DNA from: Mediterraneibacter gnavus ATCC 29149
GTDB taxonomy: Bacteria > Bacillota > Clostridia > Lachnospirales > Lachnospiraceae
Direction: 5' to 3'
DNA: 64,000 nt
NCBI RefSeq assembly: GCF_008121495.1
Contig: NZ_CP043051.1
Coordinates: forward strand, 372,001 to 436,000
Below are positions 13,890 to 21,481 of the stretch, piece after piece. The position numbers and the translations under genes are program-made. Each line of letters begins with the position of its first letter. Position 1 is the stretch's first letter. The notes below the pieces were generated by a model. The model made no database searches, had not been told where the DNA came from, and saw only the letters and a program-made list of their open reading frames with translations.

Positions 13890-14707
13890 ATTGCGTTCGC
13901 CTCCTTTTTGCAATCTCTTTCCATGTAATAGTCATACAGGAACTCTCTCTGTGCCTTTGTGTACTCTTTGACCGGATTCTTTGTCGGAAAAGCAATTCCT
14001 CGACTCGGATTGTGCAAGAGAACCCACCCTCTTTCGACGAGCCAGTCTCCTGCTCCGATCAGGCCGACATTGCATTTTGTCTGCAAGTCAATGTCTCCGT
14101 TCATTGCTTCCTCCGGGAATTTTTCGCTCATGTAATTCTGCGCCCATTCCTGATGCGCTCCCCATTCCACTCCATGAAAAGTTCCGTCCGGCTCTAACCA
14201 TCCATAATCCTCTGTGGTGTGATTTTCTTCATCCATCATTCGTTTCATTAAACTGTCGAGCGAATCCTGCTGTCTATCCTCCGCAGTCTCTTCTCCGAGT
14301 TCCTTTCTGATTTCTCTCTGTGTGCTTTCCGATATGTGGTCCATTGCTACGTCCCACCGTTCAATCATCCTCCGCAGGTCCTTCTCTGCTTTCTTCTGTC
14401 TTTCGACTTCTTTCCAGATGTTCATGCTCTGCGGCATCTGCTCTTCTTCTCCCGGTTCGTATGTTTCGAGATGATATGTACCTGCTGCCGTGCTCCCCTT
14501 CAGAGCGGCGCGTCCGAGCAGAATGTCTTCTGCATATCTCCTGATCTGTGCCTCCGGTGTATCTGTCCCGGTCATGCTGTCCATCAGAATCTCAATGACT
14601 TTCTCATGGCTCTTTTCTCCGGTGTAAAACCATTCTCTCGCAAGCTGCGTGATGAACTCTCCGTGAATGTCGAATGAAATTCTTCTCACTATTGGTCCGT
14701 CGTTCAC
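13871..14707 (-). CDS. Hypothetical phage protein, 278 aa
   Basis: Starts MNDGPIVRRISFDIHGEFIT behind a GGAGG site at the end of the methyltransferase gene (four-base overlap). The first 60 residues read like an alpha/beta domain, followed by a charged helical middle and a C-terminal domain with GLIGAGDWLVERGWVLLHN and a helical end (EFLYDYYMERDCKKEAN). No family recognised. Confidence 0.65.
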   Translation of the reverse strand: MNDGPIVRRISFDIHGEFITQLAREWFYTGEKSHEKVIEILMDSMTGTDTPEAQIRRYAEDILLGRAALKGSTAAGTYHLETYEPGEEEQMPQSMNIWKEVERQKKAEKDLRRMIERWDVAMDHISESTQREIRKELGEETAEDRQQDSLDSLMKRMMDEENHTTEDYGWLEPDGTFHGVEWGAHQEWAQNYMSEKFPEEAMNGDIDLQTKCNVGLIGAGDWLVERGWVLLHNPSRGIAFPTKNPVKEYTKAQREFLYDYYMERDCKKEANAIWQEDE

Positions 14708-16097
14708 CTTTGTTCCTCCTTTCTGTGCTGTCCGAGTTTTCTTGCCATCGCTTCGATGACGGTCACTGTCACTCCGTTTCCTGCCTGCTTGTATAGCTGA
14801 CTGTCTGAATTGACGAACTCTGCTTTCTCAAAATAGTCATCCGTCCATCCTTGCAGTCTGAAGCATTCCTTCGGTGTCAGTTTTCTGATTGCTATGTAAC
14901 ATTGATATTTTTCATACCAGACCGCATATACAACCAGTTCTTCCGATACCTGAACGAAGATTCCCTGATTGCAACTCGTGTCGAGTGTGTTGGCGATTTC
15001 TTGTCCGACTCTTCCTCTTCTTGTCTTGCTGTTTGGCATTGAGAAGTTCACGCTGTCAATTCCCACTCTGCATTCTGCATAACCTTGTTTCGTTGCTTCT
15101 TTGACTTCAATCGCGATTCCGTGCCGGTCCTGTCCTGTCAGTGTGAACATTGGTTCTCCATCTTCTTTGAACCTTCTTCCGTTCTGACGTTTCTCTGCCC
15201 TGTCTGGTGTTAATACCGGAATAGCGATTCCGCTATCTTGCCCTGCATGGTTCGAAGCTCCTTTGTAATATCTTGCCTTCAGGCATCGTGCCTGCTCCGT
15301 CATCTTCGAGCCTTCATGACACAAGTCAATGAAGCATGGCAAGGCAACATGGTGTTCCCTTCCGCCACCTTGACAAGTGCTTAATGCTTCTGTGATTCCA
15401 TCTTGTGCAAATACCTGCGTATTTCTTCTGCAACCGTCCCTGTGACCTATTATTTGAATACTATCTTCTCTGTCTGCTCTTTCGACAGGAAATACTTCTG
15501 CGGAGCCTCTACCTCTAAGATGTCCGATAATGAAACACCTTTCTCTGTTCTGTGGCACTCCGAAATCTTTGGAATTGAGCACCTGCCATTCCGCATCATA
15601 CCCCCCCGCTCCATTTCAATGAGCAGTCTGGCGAAATCCCATCCTCCATTAACACTAAGCAAATTCTTAACGTTCTCAATGAAAAGGTAAGTGGGTCTAT
15701 TTTCTTCTTCGAGTTGTCCGATAAGGTACATAACTCTGAAAAACAAACTTGAACGGTTCCCTTGAAATCCAAGCTGTTTTCCTGCAACGGAGATGTCCTG
15801 ACATGGGAATCCGAAGCACCAGCAATCTGCTTTTGGAATGTCTCCGGCATACACCCTTCTAATGTCATTTGCATACCATTCTCCATTTCTGTATTCCTCC
15901 TTCAATATTTCTTTTTGCCGTTGTTTCAGTGGCATTTTGTCCAGGAACTCTCTCTGTTCCTGGGTGAGCAGGTGCATCGAGGTATAGCTTGCAGTCGCGA
16001 ACTTGTCAAACTCGCAAAAGCCGACGCATTCATGCCCTGCTAATTCCATTCCTCTGCGGAACCCTCCGACTCCGGCAAAAAAATCAATGAATTTCAT
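14704..16097 (-). pseudogene. C5 cytosine DNA methyltransferase, split by a G7 tract (frameshifted or phase-variable)
   Basis: Two overlapping frames together make a full C5 methyltransferase of about 463 aa. The first part (from 16097) has DFFAGVGGFRRGMELAG (SAM binding), the catalytic FGFPCQDIS with Cys99, and FIENVKN. After MERGG it shifts into an unrelated reading. The second frame holds VLNSKDFGVPQNRERCFIIG (motif VIII), the target-recognition region and QAGNGVTVTVIEA (motifs IX-X). The shift is at seven Gs (C7 on plus, 15601-15607); eight Gs would restore MERGGYDAEWQVLNSKDFG. No restriction enzyme is adjacent; solitary phage methyltransferases usually protect against host restriction. 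Confidence 0.88.
15601..15607 (-). repeat. G7 homopolymer at the methyltransferase frameshift
   Basis: Seven consecutive C on the plus strand, G7 in the coding strand, at exactly the point where the methyltransferase frame breaks. One added G joins both halves. Confidence 0.9.
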
Positions 16098-16315
16098 TTT
16101 TCTTCCTCCACCTTCTTTCTGGCAAGCGTTCTCACCGTGTCTGCCTTTTCGCCTTAAAAAGTGCTAAAACCTGTTATCCATCCATACAGTGTTCTGGCAG
16201 ACTGTACGCGCCGCCATGTTTTCACGATGCTCCGATAATGTCTTTCGGCTTGCCATCATCAGTGAACACGTTGCCGTCGTGTCCAGACAGGGCGAATGCC
16301 CTGTTTCGGCTTTTA
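16098..16315 (-). other. 218-bp gap upstream of the methyltransferase
   Basis: Contains a 7-bp perfect hairpin with a GAAT/ATTC loop (ACAGGGC/GCCCTGT, 16287-16304) and no convincing gene. The last 19 codons before the methyltransferase, in the frame whose TGA overlaps its ATG, read GEKADTVRTLARKKVEEEK without a start, perhaps the tail of a decayed gene. Confidence 0.45.
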
Positions 16316-16666
16316 TTACATATCAAGCAATTCTTTCAGGAGTTCTGCTGTCCACTCTGTCAGTTTCTTTCCTGATTCCAGATACTGTTTCAATGCTTCT
16401 CTCTGTTCTTTCATTTCCTCCTGTGTTGGAAGCTCTGCCGTTTTACCTCCCTGCTCTATTGCGTTGAAAATCGCATACAGTACGAGCAGACAATCTTCTT
16501 TGCATTTGTACTCTGCAATCTCTTCGGCGCATCCGCCAAACACCTGAATCGTGTGTCTGATTTCTTCTTTCTTCCCCTCCTTGAAGTTCTCTTCCTTATA
16601 TCCGATTCCCTCAATGTGACCTGACGTATTGAAAATCCTTGTTTTGTCCTGTGATAAAATGAACAT
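16316..16666 (-). CDS. Hypothetical phage protein
   Basis: 116 aa, starts MFILSQDKTRIFNTSGHIEG behind AAAGGAGAAGAGG. The first 45 residues look like beta strands (short SH3-like barrel possible), followed by CLLVLYAIFNAIEQGG and a helical tail. No family recognised. Confidence 0.65.
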   Translation of the reverse strand: MFILSQDKTRIFNTSGHIEGIGYKEENFKEGKKEEIRHTIQVFGGCAEEIAEYKCKEDCLLVLYAIFNAIEQGGKTAELPTQEEMKEQREALKQYLESGKKLTEWTAELLKELLDM

Positions 16667-16682
16667 CCTCTTCTCCTTTCAT

Positions 16683-16985
16683 TCACTTGAAACTGTATTC
16701 AACAACTTCTGCGTTTGGTCTGACTTTGATGTCTTCTTCATACATAAATGCTTTGCACTGGAAGAACTGGACTGAATGGTCAAATGATTCCTTCACCTTG
16801 TTTGCTGGAAGAATCACTTCTATCACTGCCACTTCATCGTGTCCTCTGATTGCCACGAACTTCGCTGCGTCCTGTGGCTTTTCGCAGAGGTACACGCAAC
16901 CGTCCCATCCTCTTTTCACTACTCCGTCAGCAATAATCTTCTTCATCGTCTCCGGTGTTGCTGCATGGTAATATTTCTTTCTCAT
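16683..16985 (-). CDS. Possible ADP-ribosyltransferase-fold protein
   Basis: 100 aa. The layout YYHAATPETMKKIIADGVVK (residues 5-24), GCVYLCEKPQDAAKF (29-43) and VAVIEVILP (52-60) resembles the ART fold of KptA and related NAD-using proteins: an H-A-T start, a strand carrying VYL followed by a helix, then an IEV strand. Catalytic residues cannot be fixed from sequence alone. Phages often use ART proteins against host targets; this is inference. Confidence 0.5.
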   Translation of the reverse strand: MRKKYYHAATPETMKKIIADGVVKRGWDGCVYLCEKPQDAAKFVAIRGHDEVAVIEVILPANKVKESFDHSVQFFQCKAFMYEEDIKVRPNAEVVEYSFK

Positions 16986-17533
16986 TCTCTTCCTGCCCTT
17001 CGTCTTTCTCTCTTATCCAGTTCCTCCATCACTTTCCTGTATCTGCTCCGGTTTTCTTTCTGCTTCTTGTACTCCTCTGCGAATCCACACGCATCTTCTC
17101 CGGCAACGATTACCGCTGCCATCCGATCTGCTGCCTTTTCCATCTTTCCGTCTGCCTCCGCTTCCTTGTCGTAGGCCATGCAATACATCTCCTGCACCAG
17201 TTCTTCAGGAATCTCGTTCGCCTTTGCCTCTGCTCTCGCATTGCAAAGTTCCGTGTTCAGTTCTGAAATGGTTGCTTCTCTCTTCTCGACGGTCTTCTTC
17301 AGGTCTTCAACCTCTTTCTTCAGGTCTTTGTTCTCTTTCTCTGCTTTGTCTTCTCTCTCCCACGCAATCTCTGCGTTTTTCTTCATGCTGTACGCAGTAT
17401 CTTCTCGAATGTTGTCCTCTGCCAGTTCCAGAACTCCCTCCATCGCGAATCCGACGTAACTGTTTTCTCCGAGTCCTTCCACGATCTTTCTGATCTTTTC
17501 GATTGCCTGTCTTTCCTGTTCTTTCGTCGTCAT
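16982..17533 (-). CDS. Coiled-coil hypothetical protein
   Basis: 183 aa. A long coiled coil spans about residues 50-105 (heptads rich in Lys, Glu and Leu: DLKKEVEDLKKTVEKREATI). The flanks are helical and the C-terminus basic. Overlaps both neighbours by four bases. No family recognised. Confidence 0.65.
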   Translation of the reverse strand: MTTKEQERQAIEKIRKIVEGLGENSYVGFAMEGVLELAEDNIREDTAYSMKKNAEIAWEREDKAEKENKDLKKEVEDLKKTVEKREATISELNTELCNARAEAKANEIPEELVQEMYCMAYDKEAEADGKMEKAADRMAAVIVAGEDACGFAEEYKKQKENRSRYRKVMEELDKRERRRAGRE

Positions 17534-17847
17534 GCCTGCTCCTCCTTGTTTTCCCTGATTGTGCAGAGTTTCTTGTGATTTCTTCCGTATAGCAATATTC
17601 CTCCGAGCAGTCCTTTTGAAATCTGATACTCTGCTCTAGTTTCTTTTTTCGTTGCATCGTCGTAATATATTTCTTCTGCGGTCATGTTATTGTAAAAAGC
17701 AACGAGTCCGATCTTTTTCTTCTTGCAGGCTTTCATCGCCTCTTTATATGTGGTTTTCAGGCTTTCGTTGCCTGAATAGCTTGTCACATATAGCTGTTCG
17801 TTGCCTTCCTGATCTGTTGTAACTGACATTACTTTCGCAATCCACAT
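17530..17847 (-). CDS. Hypothetical phage protein
   Basis: 105 aa, starts MWIAKVMSVTTDQEGNEQLY, alpha/beta with a basic stretch (CKKKKIGLVAFYNN). ATG 17847 has AAGGAG upstream. A GC-rich hairpin precedes it. Function unknown. Confidence 0.65.
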   Translation of the reverse strand: MWIAKVMSVTTDQEGNEQLYVTSYSGNESLKTTYKEAMKACKKKKIGLVAFYNNMTAEEIYYDDATKKETRAEYQISKGLLGGILLYGRNHKKLCTIRENKEEQA

Positions 17848-17867
17848 ATCTGTTCTCCTTATGTACT

Positions 17868-17887
17868 CCCCGGCATTTCCGCCGGGG
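17868..17887 (-). other. GC-rich intergenic hairpin
   Basis: CCCCGGC and GCCGGGG, 7-bp perfect stem with a 6-nt loop, in the short gap between two leftward genes. No U-run follows on either strand, so an RNA-stability or processing hairpin is more likely than a terminator. Confidence 0.6.
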
Positions 17888-17893
17888 CCTGTT

Positions 17894-18061
17894 CTATGCA
17901 GTCAGTCCTGCCTGCTTTGCCATCTGCAATCCGATCATGATTCCTTTGACTTCACGCTTCTCGCCGCTGGTCAGCTGCTTCAGCAGTGAAATCATTTCCT
18001 CAATGTCTTCGGTTTGTTTCTTCAGTTCCTTGTTATCCATTTCAAAAGTTGCTGCTGCCAT
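17894..18061 (-). CDS. Small hypothetical protein, 55 aa
   Basis: Starts MAAATFEMDNKELKKQTEDI at ATG 18061, with AAAGGAGGAACACAC upstream; the longer frame has no site. Helical and acidic, ending MIGLQMAKQAGLTA. Function unknown. Confidence 0.65.
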   Translation of the reverse strand: MAAATFEMDNKELKKQTEDIEEMISLLKQLTSGEKREVKGIMIGLQMAKQAGLTA

Positions 18062-18078
18062 GTGTGTTCCTCCTTTCT

Positions 18079-18315
18079 TTATGCTGTTACTGGCTCGTAA
18101 TCTTCGAGCAGTTCCTTCAGGTTCGCTTTTCTCCAACGATGGAGCCGTCTGTCTCCGGTGATGTTCTTCACTGGTTCCGGGAGCGGTTCGCCTGTAATGA
18201 CGTTTCTTTCCCAGTACAGATACTGTTTTAATGAATTGTGATAGTGTCCATCGTTATGCACTTCTATGTATTTGTTTGAGTTCCTTCGATTTCTGTATAC
18301 CTGAATCGTTGTCAC
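18079..18315 (-). CDS. First gene of the leftward phage operon, hypothetical
   Basis: 78 aa, GTG start at 18315 behind AAAGGAGGCAACAACA. Starts MTTIQVYRNRRNSNKYIEVH and carries a basic/aromatic middle (YLYWERNVITGEPLPEP). Its promoter is the perfect-consensus PL-like promoter. Function unknown. Confidence 0.7.
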   Translation of the reverse strand: MTTIQVYRNRRNSNKYIEVHNDGHYHNSLKQYLYWERNVITGEPLPEPVKNITGDRRLHRWRKANLKELLEDYEPVTA

Positions 18316-18351
18316 TGTTGTTGCCTCCTTTATGATGATGTGTGTTTCTCT

Positions 18352-18412
18352 GTGTCTTCAAGACATATTATAGTGTCTTAGCTCCACTTTGTCAACATAT
18401 TTTTGTGTCTTA
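18352..18412. promoter_or_regulatory. Operator cluster with GTGTCTT half sites
   Basis: Three GTGTCTT copies in the same direction start at 18352, 18373 and 18405. The first is part of TGTCTT-C-AAGACA, a perfect dyad (18353-18365); the others are followed by A only. They overlap the start, spacer edge and upstream edge of the early promoter, as repressor operators would. Confidence 0.65.
18367..18395 (-). promoter_or_regulatory. Perfect-consensus early leftward promoter
   Basis: Minus strand TTGACA (18390-18395), 17-bp spacer, TATAAT (18367-18372). It drives the whole early operon and lies among three repressor half sites. Confidence 0.9.
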
Positions 18413-18427
18413 ATTCAACTTTTATTA

Positions 18428-18456
18428 TTGACCTTTTATTTTTTGCGTGGTATTGT
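18428..18456 (+). promoter_or_regulatory. Promoter of the repressor gene
   Basis: TTGACC (18428-18433), 17-bp spacer, TATTGT (18451-18456), 34 bp before the repressor ATG. Confidence 0.75.
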
Positions 18457-18489
18457 TATAGAAGAAATACAGAAAGAGAGGTGAGCAAC

Positions 18490-18870
18490 ATGACGCAAGG
18501 CGAGCGTGTCCTTGAAATACGAAAAGCATTAGGTTTGACAATGGATAAATTCGGGGAAAAGTTGGGAGTTCAGAAGTCTGCGATTTCTAAAATAGAAAAA
18601 GATAGAGTCAACTTATCCGACCAGATGGTCAAACTGATTTGTCGAGAATACAATGTGAATTATGACTGGCTTATGGATGGAGAAGGTGAGATGTTTTCCG
18701 ATCTGCCGCAGACAGTTCTTGATGAACTCTGCTCGCAGTACGAACTTGATGACCTCGACCGATTCATCGTCGAGTTATATGTCGGACTTCCGAAGGATGT
18801 GAGGGATGGCATAAAAGCAAGGGCGAAGGACCTTATTCAGAAAAGGAATACTTCAGAAGAGAAAAAATAA
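18490..18870 (+). CDS. Phage repressor, XRE-family HTH
   Basis: 126 aa from ATG 18490 (GAGAGGTGAGCAAC site). HTH at residues 8-62: RVLEIRKALGLTMDKFGEKL and SAISKIEKDRVNLSD, followed by the EYNVNYDWLMDGEGEMF tail common in cI-like proteins of Firmicute phages. The C-terminal helical part (about 75-126) probably dimerises. It has no RecA-cleavable peptidase domain, so induction must use another route. Divergent from the early operon with operators between. Confidence 0.9.
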   Translation: MTQGERVLEIRKALGLTMDKFGEKLGVQKSAISKIEKDRVNLSDQMVKLICREYNVNYDWLMDGEGEMFSDLPQTVLDELCSQYELDDLDRFIVELYVGLPKDVRDGIKARAKDLIQKRNTSEEKK

Positions 18871-18900
18871 AAAGGGAACCCATCTGGATTCCCTTCTCTT
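18871..18900 (+). terminator. Weak terminator after the repressor
   Basis: AAGGGAA and TTCCCTT pair around a 10-nt loop, followed by a T/C-rich stretch (TCTCTT). Short stem and poor U-run. Confidence 0.45.
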
Positions 18901-18908
18901 CGTGTCGG

Positions 18909-19013
18909 CTACTGATATATGTATATGTACTTGATAAACTCATATATTCTCTTCAGGAGAGTTTCAGAGTCTATCTTGTTCAGCAGTCCGATTATTTTCT
19001 GCCGAATATCCAT
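18909..19013 (-). CDS. 34-aa small protein
   Basis: Starts MDIRQKIIGLLNKIDSETLL and ends IYEFIKYIYIYQ. AAAAGGAGGCG precedes the ATG at 19013 at good distance. The pattern (helix, LL-KIDSE-LLKRIY-F-KYIY) is one I recognise as recurrent in Clostridial phages, usually unannotated. It lies between the repressor and the second HTH gene, reading left. Confidence 0.55.
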   Translation of the reverse strand: MDIRQKIIGLLNKIDSETLLKRIYEFIKYIYIYQ

Positions 19014-19078
19014 TTTCATCGCCTCCTTTTGAAAATATTACCATTTTTTTCAGGCTTCGTGAATGGGTTCGGCTCTCG

Positions 19079-19096
19079 TTTCCGTAATTACGGAAA
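19079..19096. promoter_or_regulatory. 18-bp perfect palindrome, likely operator
   Basis: TTTCCGTAATTACGGAAA, perfect dyad, in the gap between the 34-aa gene and the second HTH gene. Likely bound by the adjacent HTH protein or by a host regulator. Confidence 0.6.
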
Positions 19097-19138
19097 TCGT
19101 TCTGTGATCTGCGCATCATCGCAGCTCATGTGATATAC

Positions 19139-19336
19139 TTATTTATATTCGGAGTCGTAGAGTTCGCTGATTTTCGTGTTCAGTGCGATTGCTATTGCTT
19201 CCAGTTGTCGGAGCGTCGGAGATGTCTGACCGTTCTCAATCGTATTCAGTGTCGTTTTGCTGATTCCGGTCATTTGCTCCAACTGCTTCAGTGTTACATT
19301 CTTTTTGATACGCGCCTGCCATGTTAAGACTTCCAT
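19139..19336 (-). CDS. XRE-family HTH regulator
   Basis: 65 aa, a bare HTH domain: VTLKQLEQMTGISKTTLNTI and ENGQTSPTLRQLEAIA, then ALNTKISELYD. ATG 19336 follows AGGAGGTATTACGC. Cro/XRE-size regulator, second to the repressor; reading left and separate from the main operon, it may control integration or excision. Confidence 0.85.
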   Translation of the reverse strand: MEVLTWQARIKKNVTLKQLEQMTGISKTTLNTIENGQTSPTLRQLEAIAIALNTKISELYDSEYK

Positions 19337-19398
19337 GCGTAATACCTCCTATTATGCGATGTCTTTATTTTGGCGGCTTACATAGTGGAGGAGTTTAT

Positions 19399-19896
19399 AT
19401 GGGATTTCTCGTTAATCATTTTTTGAAGAAACAAGAGAAATTATACGATGAACGCAGGCAAAATCCTCCGCACCGTTGCCTTACATATGAAGTTCGCGGT
19501 ATCAATCCGAAAACGAATAGGAAGAAGACGGTTCGGGTAGTCTGTGGCTCATGGGAATCTGAACAGGAGATTCTGTCTCGAAGTTCTCTTGTTGCTCCCT
19601 TTGAAGAATGTCATCCGTGCGATGAACCAGTCACAAATTCGCAGCTTGCACTGATGGCAAAAGAAAAGCTCCCTGTTCCTGAAGGTATAACCAAAGTTGA
19701 AGCAACCAACATTATCACGCATCACTTCGATGAAAAGCCTTGCTTTCCTGAAGTGATTCCGCTGGATGTTTTGAAGTATGCTGTCAGCCTCGGTGTTCTT
19801 ATCCCTCGGTACATGGAACGCAAAGACGCGATTGAACTATTGCGGTATAAAGAAAAAGCATTAGGGATTCCGTCTTCCCTTAATAAATTCAAGTAA
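19399..19896 (+). CDS. Hypothetical protein next to the integrase
   Basis: 165 aa from ATG 19399 (GGAGGAGTTTAT site); the frame extends upstream without a site. Starts MGFLVNHFLKKQEKLYDERR. Residues 30-60 look like a beta hairpin domain (LTYEVRGINPKTNRKKTVRV), followed by segments starting ALMAKEKLPVPEGITKVEA and ending DAIELLRYKEKALGIPS. It sits between regulator and integrase and may help in excision. No family recognised. Confidence 0.65.
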   Translation: MGFLVNHFLKKQEKLYDERRQNPPHRCLTYEVRGINPKTNRKKTVRVVCGSWESEQEILSRSSLVAPFEECHPCDEPVTNSQLALMAKEKLPVPEGITKVEATNIITHHFDEKPCFPEVIPLDVLKYAVSLGVLIPRYMERKDAIELLRYKEKALGIPSSLNKFK

Positions 19897-19907
19897 AATA
19901 AAAACGG

Positions 19908-19933
19908 CCATCTCGCCAAAGACAGCCGTTTCC
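19908..19933 (+). terminator. Terminator-like hairpin
   Basis: AAACGGC pairs with GCCGTTT around a 12-nt loop directly after the hypothetical gene. Only a short U-run. Confidence 0.4.
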
Positions 19934-19941
19934 ACTGTGTC

Positions 19942-20025
19942 CTATGCAGCACATAACTTCATAGAATACTGATTCGCAACCTTTATTCTACCACGAAGTT
20001 GTGCTGCTGCATAGCTTTATTTTTT
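19942..20025 (+). terminator. Long imperfect hairpin with T-tract upstream of the integrase
   Basis: CTATGCAGCA-CATAACTTC-ATAGAATA (19942 onward) pairs with TATTCTA-CCAC-GAAGTT-GTGCTGCTGCATAG (to 20014) with small bulges. CTTTATTTTTTT follows. The structure spans about 73 nt and separates the integrase from upstream transcription; it could also be a regulated leader. Confidence 0.6.
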
Positions 20026-20056
20026 TACGCTTTTTTACGGCAGAAAGAAGGTTTTT

Positions 20057-21451
20057 ATGAATAGTACATACTTCAGACCGCAACCGGAACTCTTCGGCCT
20101 GCGTGTTGTTAAATATATACGTTGTTCCCATGACGGTCAGGTTCTTCATGGTGACACTCTGGAAGCGCAGGACGCTCTCCTCGATGAGTTCATCAAAGTG
20201 AATCGCATGGTGCTGGTTGACACTTTCGTCGACGAGGCCCTGACTGCCCGGAAGAAATTCACTCGCCGGAAGGAATTTGTCCGCCTTCTTGATGGTGTCC
20301 GCTCTCGCAGCTTTGACATGATTCTGTTCACAAAACTTGACCGTTGGTTCAGGAACATCGGAGACTATCACAAAATTCAGGAGATACTTGAAGAGAACGG
20401 AGTCCAGTGGAAGGCGATCACGGAGTCCTACGACACCACCACCACGAACGGCCGCCTGCACATCAACATCCGTCTGTCCGTTGCACAGGACGAGTGCGAT
20501 CGTGACAGTGATCGAATCAAAGACGTATTTGCGTACAAACTGAAGAATAAAACCTATCTTTCCGGTTCTCTTCCTCGTGGTCTGAAACTGGATGATGAGA
20601 AGCACGTTATCATTGACCCGGAATGGAAGCAATTTGCTCTTGATATGTTCGATCATTTTGAGCAGACCAATTCCAAGAGGGGGACGTTGCTCTATCTGAA
20701 AGAAAAATACGGAATCTATTTGTGTTATGACACTATTTCCCGGAATCTTCGCAACTCTCTGTATAAAGGGATGTATCGTGATGACCCTGATTTTTGCGAG
20801 CCTCTAATCGAGCCAGAGCGATTCGACCGTATTCAGGTTTTAGGAAAACGGAACGTGCGTCAGCGTTACTCTAACCGAACATATATCTTCACTGGACTTC
20901 TGATCTGTTCTTCCTGCAATCATTATCTTGTAGGCCAGACAACTCACCGAACTCTTTCTGACGGAACCGAAAAGCACTATCCGTCGTATAGGTGCAATCA
21001 GAGGTATCAGTCACATAGTTGTGATCGGAACCGCAGTTATCGTGAGGATTATGTCGAAGAATACCTTCTCCAACATATCCGCCCTGCTCTGTCCGAGTAT
21101 GTGGCAGAATATGAAGTGACCGGAACAACCCCTGCTCGGAAGAATCCTGCTGCTGAAGCTGCGAAGATACGAACTAAGATGCAGAAACTGTATGAACTGT
21201 ACATGGATGACTTGATTGATCGTGATACATATAAAAGGGATTATTCCGCTTTTCAGGAGAAACTGAAAGAACTGGATTCCATTGTTGTTGCTCCTTCTCG
21301 TGATCTTGCTGATCTGAAGAAGCTGCTTGAACAGGATTATGAGGAGATATACAGAACATTTTCTCCGCAGGAGAAGAATGCTTTCTGGAAGTCCTTCGTG
21401 CAGTCAATCACTGTTCACGAGGACGGAGAAATGGATATTGTTTTTTTATGA
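20057..21451 (+). CDS. int: Large serine recombinase (phage integrase)
   Basis: 464 aa. The N-terminal resolvase domain has YIRCSHDGQ with catalytic Ser24, TLEAQDALLDEF, and LTARKKFTRRKEFVRLL plus LFTKLDRWFRN (to about 105). The recombinase domain spans about 175-290 (GSLPRGLKLDD to YKGMYRDDPDF). A zinc ribbon follows (CSSCNHYLVG and CNQRYQSHSC, about 290-330), then a coiled coil and C-terminal helix. It integrates phage DNA between attP and attB without host factors. Its gene ends about 23 bp from the junction with the interrupted host gene, as is normal. Confidence 0.96.
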   Translation: MNSTYFRPQPELFGLRVVKYIRCSHDGQVLHGDTLEAQDALLDEFIKVNRMVLVDTFVDEALTARKKFTRRKEFVRLLDGVRSRSFDMILFTKLDRWFRNIGDYHKIQEILEENGVQWKAITESYDTTTTNGRLHINIRLSVAQDECDRDSDRIKDVFAYKLKNKTYLSGSLPRGLKLDDEKHVIIDPEWKQFALDMFDHFEQTNSKRGTLLYLKEKYGIYLCYDTISRNLRNSLYKGMYRDDPDFCEPLIEPERFDRIQVLGKRNVRQRYSNRTYIFTGLLICSSCNHYLVGQTTHRTLSDGTEKHYPSYRCNQRYQSHSCDRNRSYREDYVEEYLLQHIRPALSEYVAEYEVTGTTPARKNPAAEAAKIRTKMQKLYELYMDDLIDRDTYKRDYSAFQEKLKELDSIVVAPSRDLADLKKLLEQDYEEIYRTFSPQEKNAFWKSFVQSITVHEDGEMDIVFL

Positions 21452-21466
21452 TCTTGTTTCTACTAA

Positions 21467-21481
21467 CTACGCACCGCCCGT
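21467..21481. other. Prophage right attachment junction
   Basis: The ABC ATPase reading from the right is normal through ACGGGCG, which encodes the T-G of DEPTG, then turns to GGTGCGTAG instead of the expected Ala-Leu-Asp codons. The crossover is therefore near 21474-21477. The partner junction lies outside the window. Confidence 0.75.

Larger units (their letters stand above)
1..21475. mobile_element. Prophage (right part), integrated by a large serine recombinase
   Basis: A block of about 40 mostly leftward genes includes terminase small and large subunits, SSB, an ArpU-like late regulator, a lytic transglycosylase, phage-type repressors and a serine recombinase. Most genes overlap or abut, unlike the host part to the right. 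The right boundary lies next to the recombinase, where an ABC ATPase gene is cut in its Walker B region. The left boundary, portal, capsid and tail genes lie outside the window. Unusual for a tailed phage, it carries a HUH replication initiator with ParA and ParB. Strand is given as undefined because the early/late polycistron reads left and the integrase reads right. Confidence 0.93.

Noticed and set aside
18958-18975. Possible fourth copy of the ParB palindrome (GTTTCAGAGTCTATC)
   Set aside because: Left arm matches seven of eight, right arm only three; more likely chance within the 34-aa gene.
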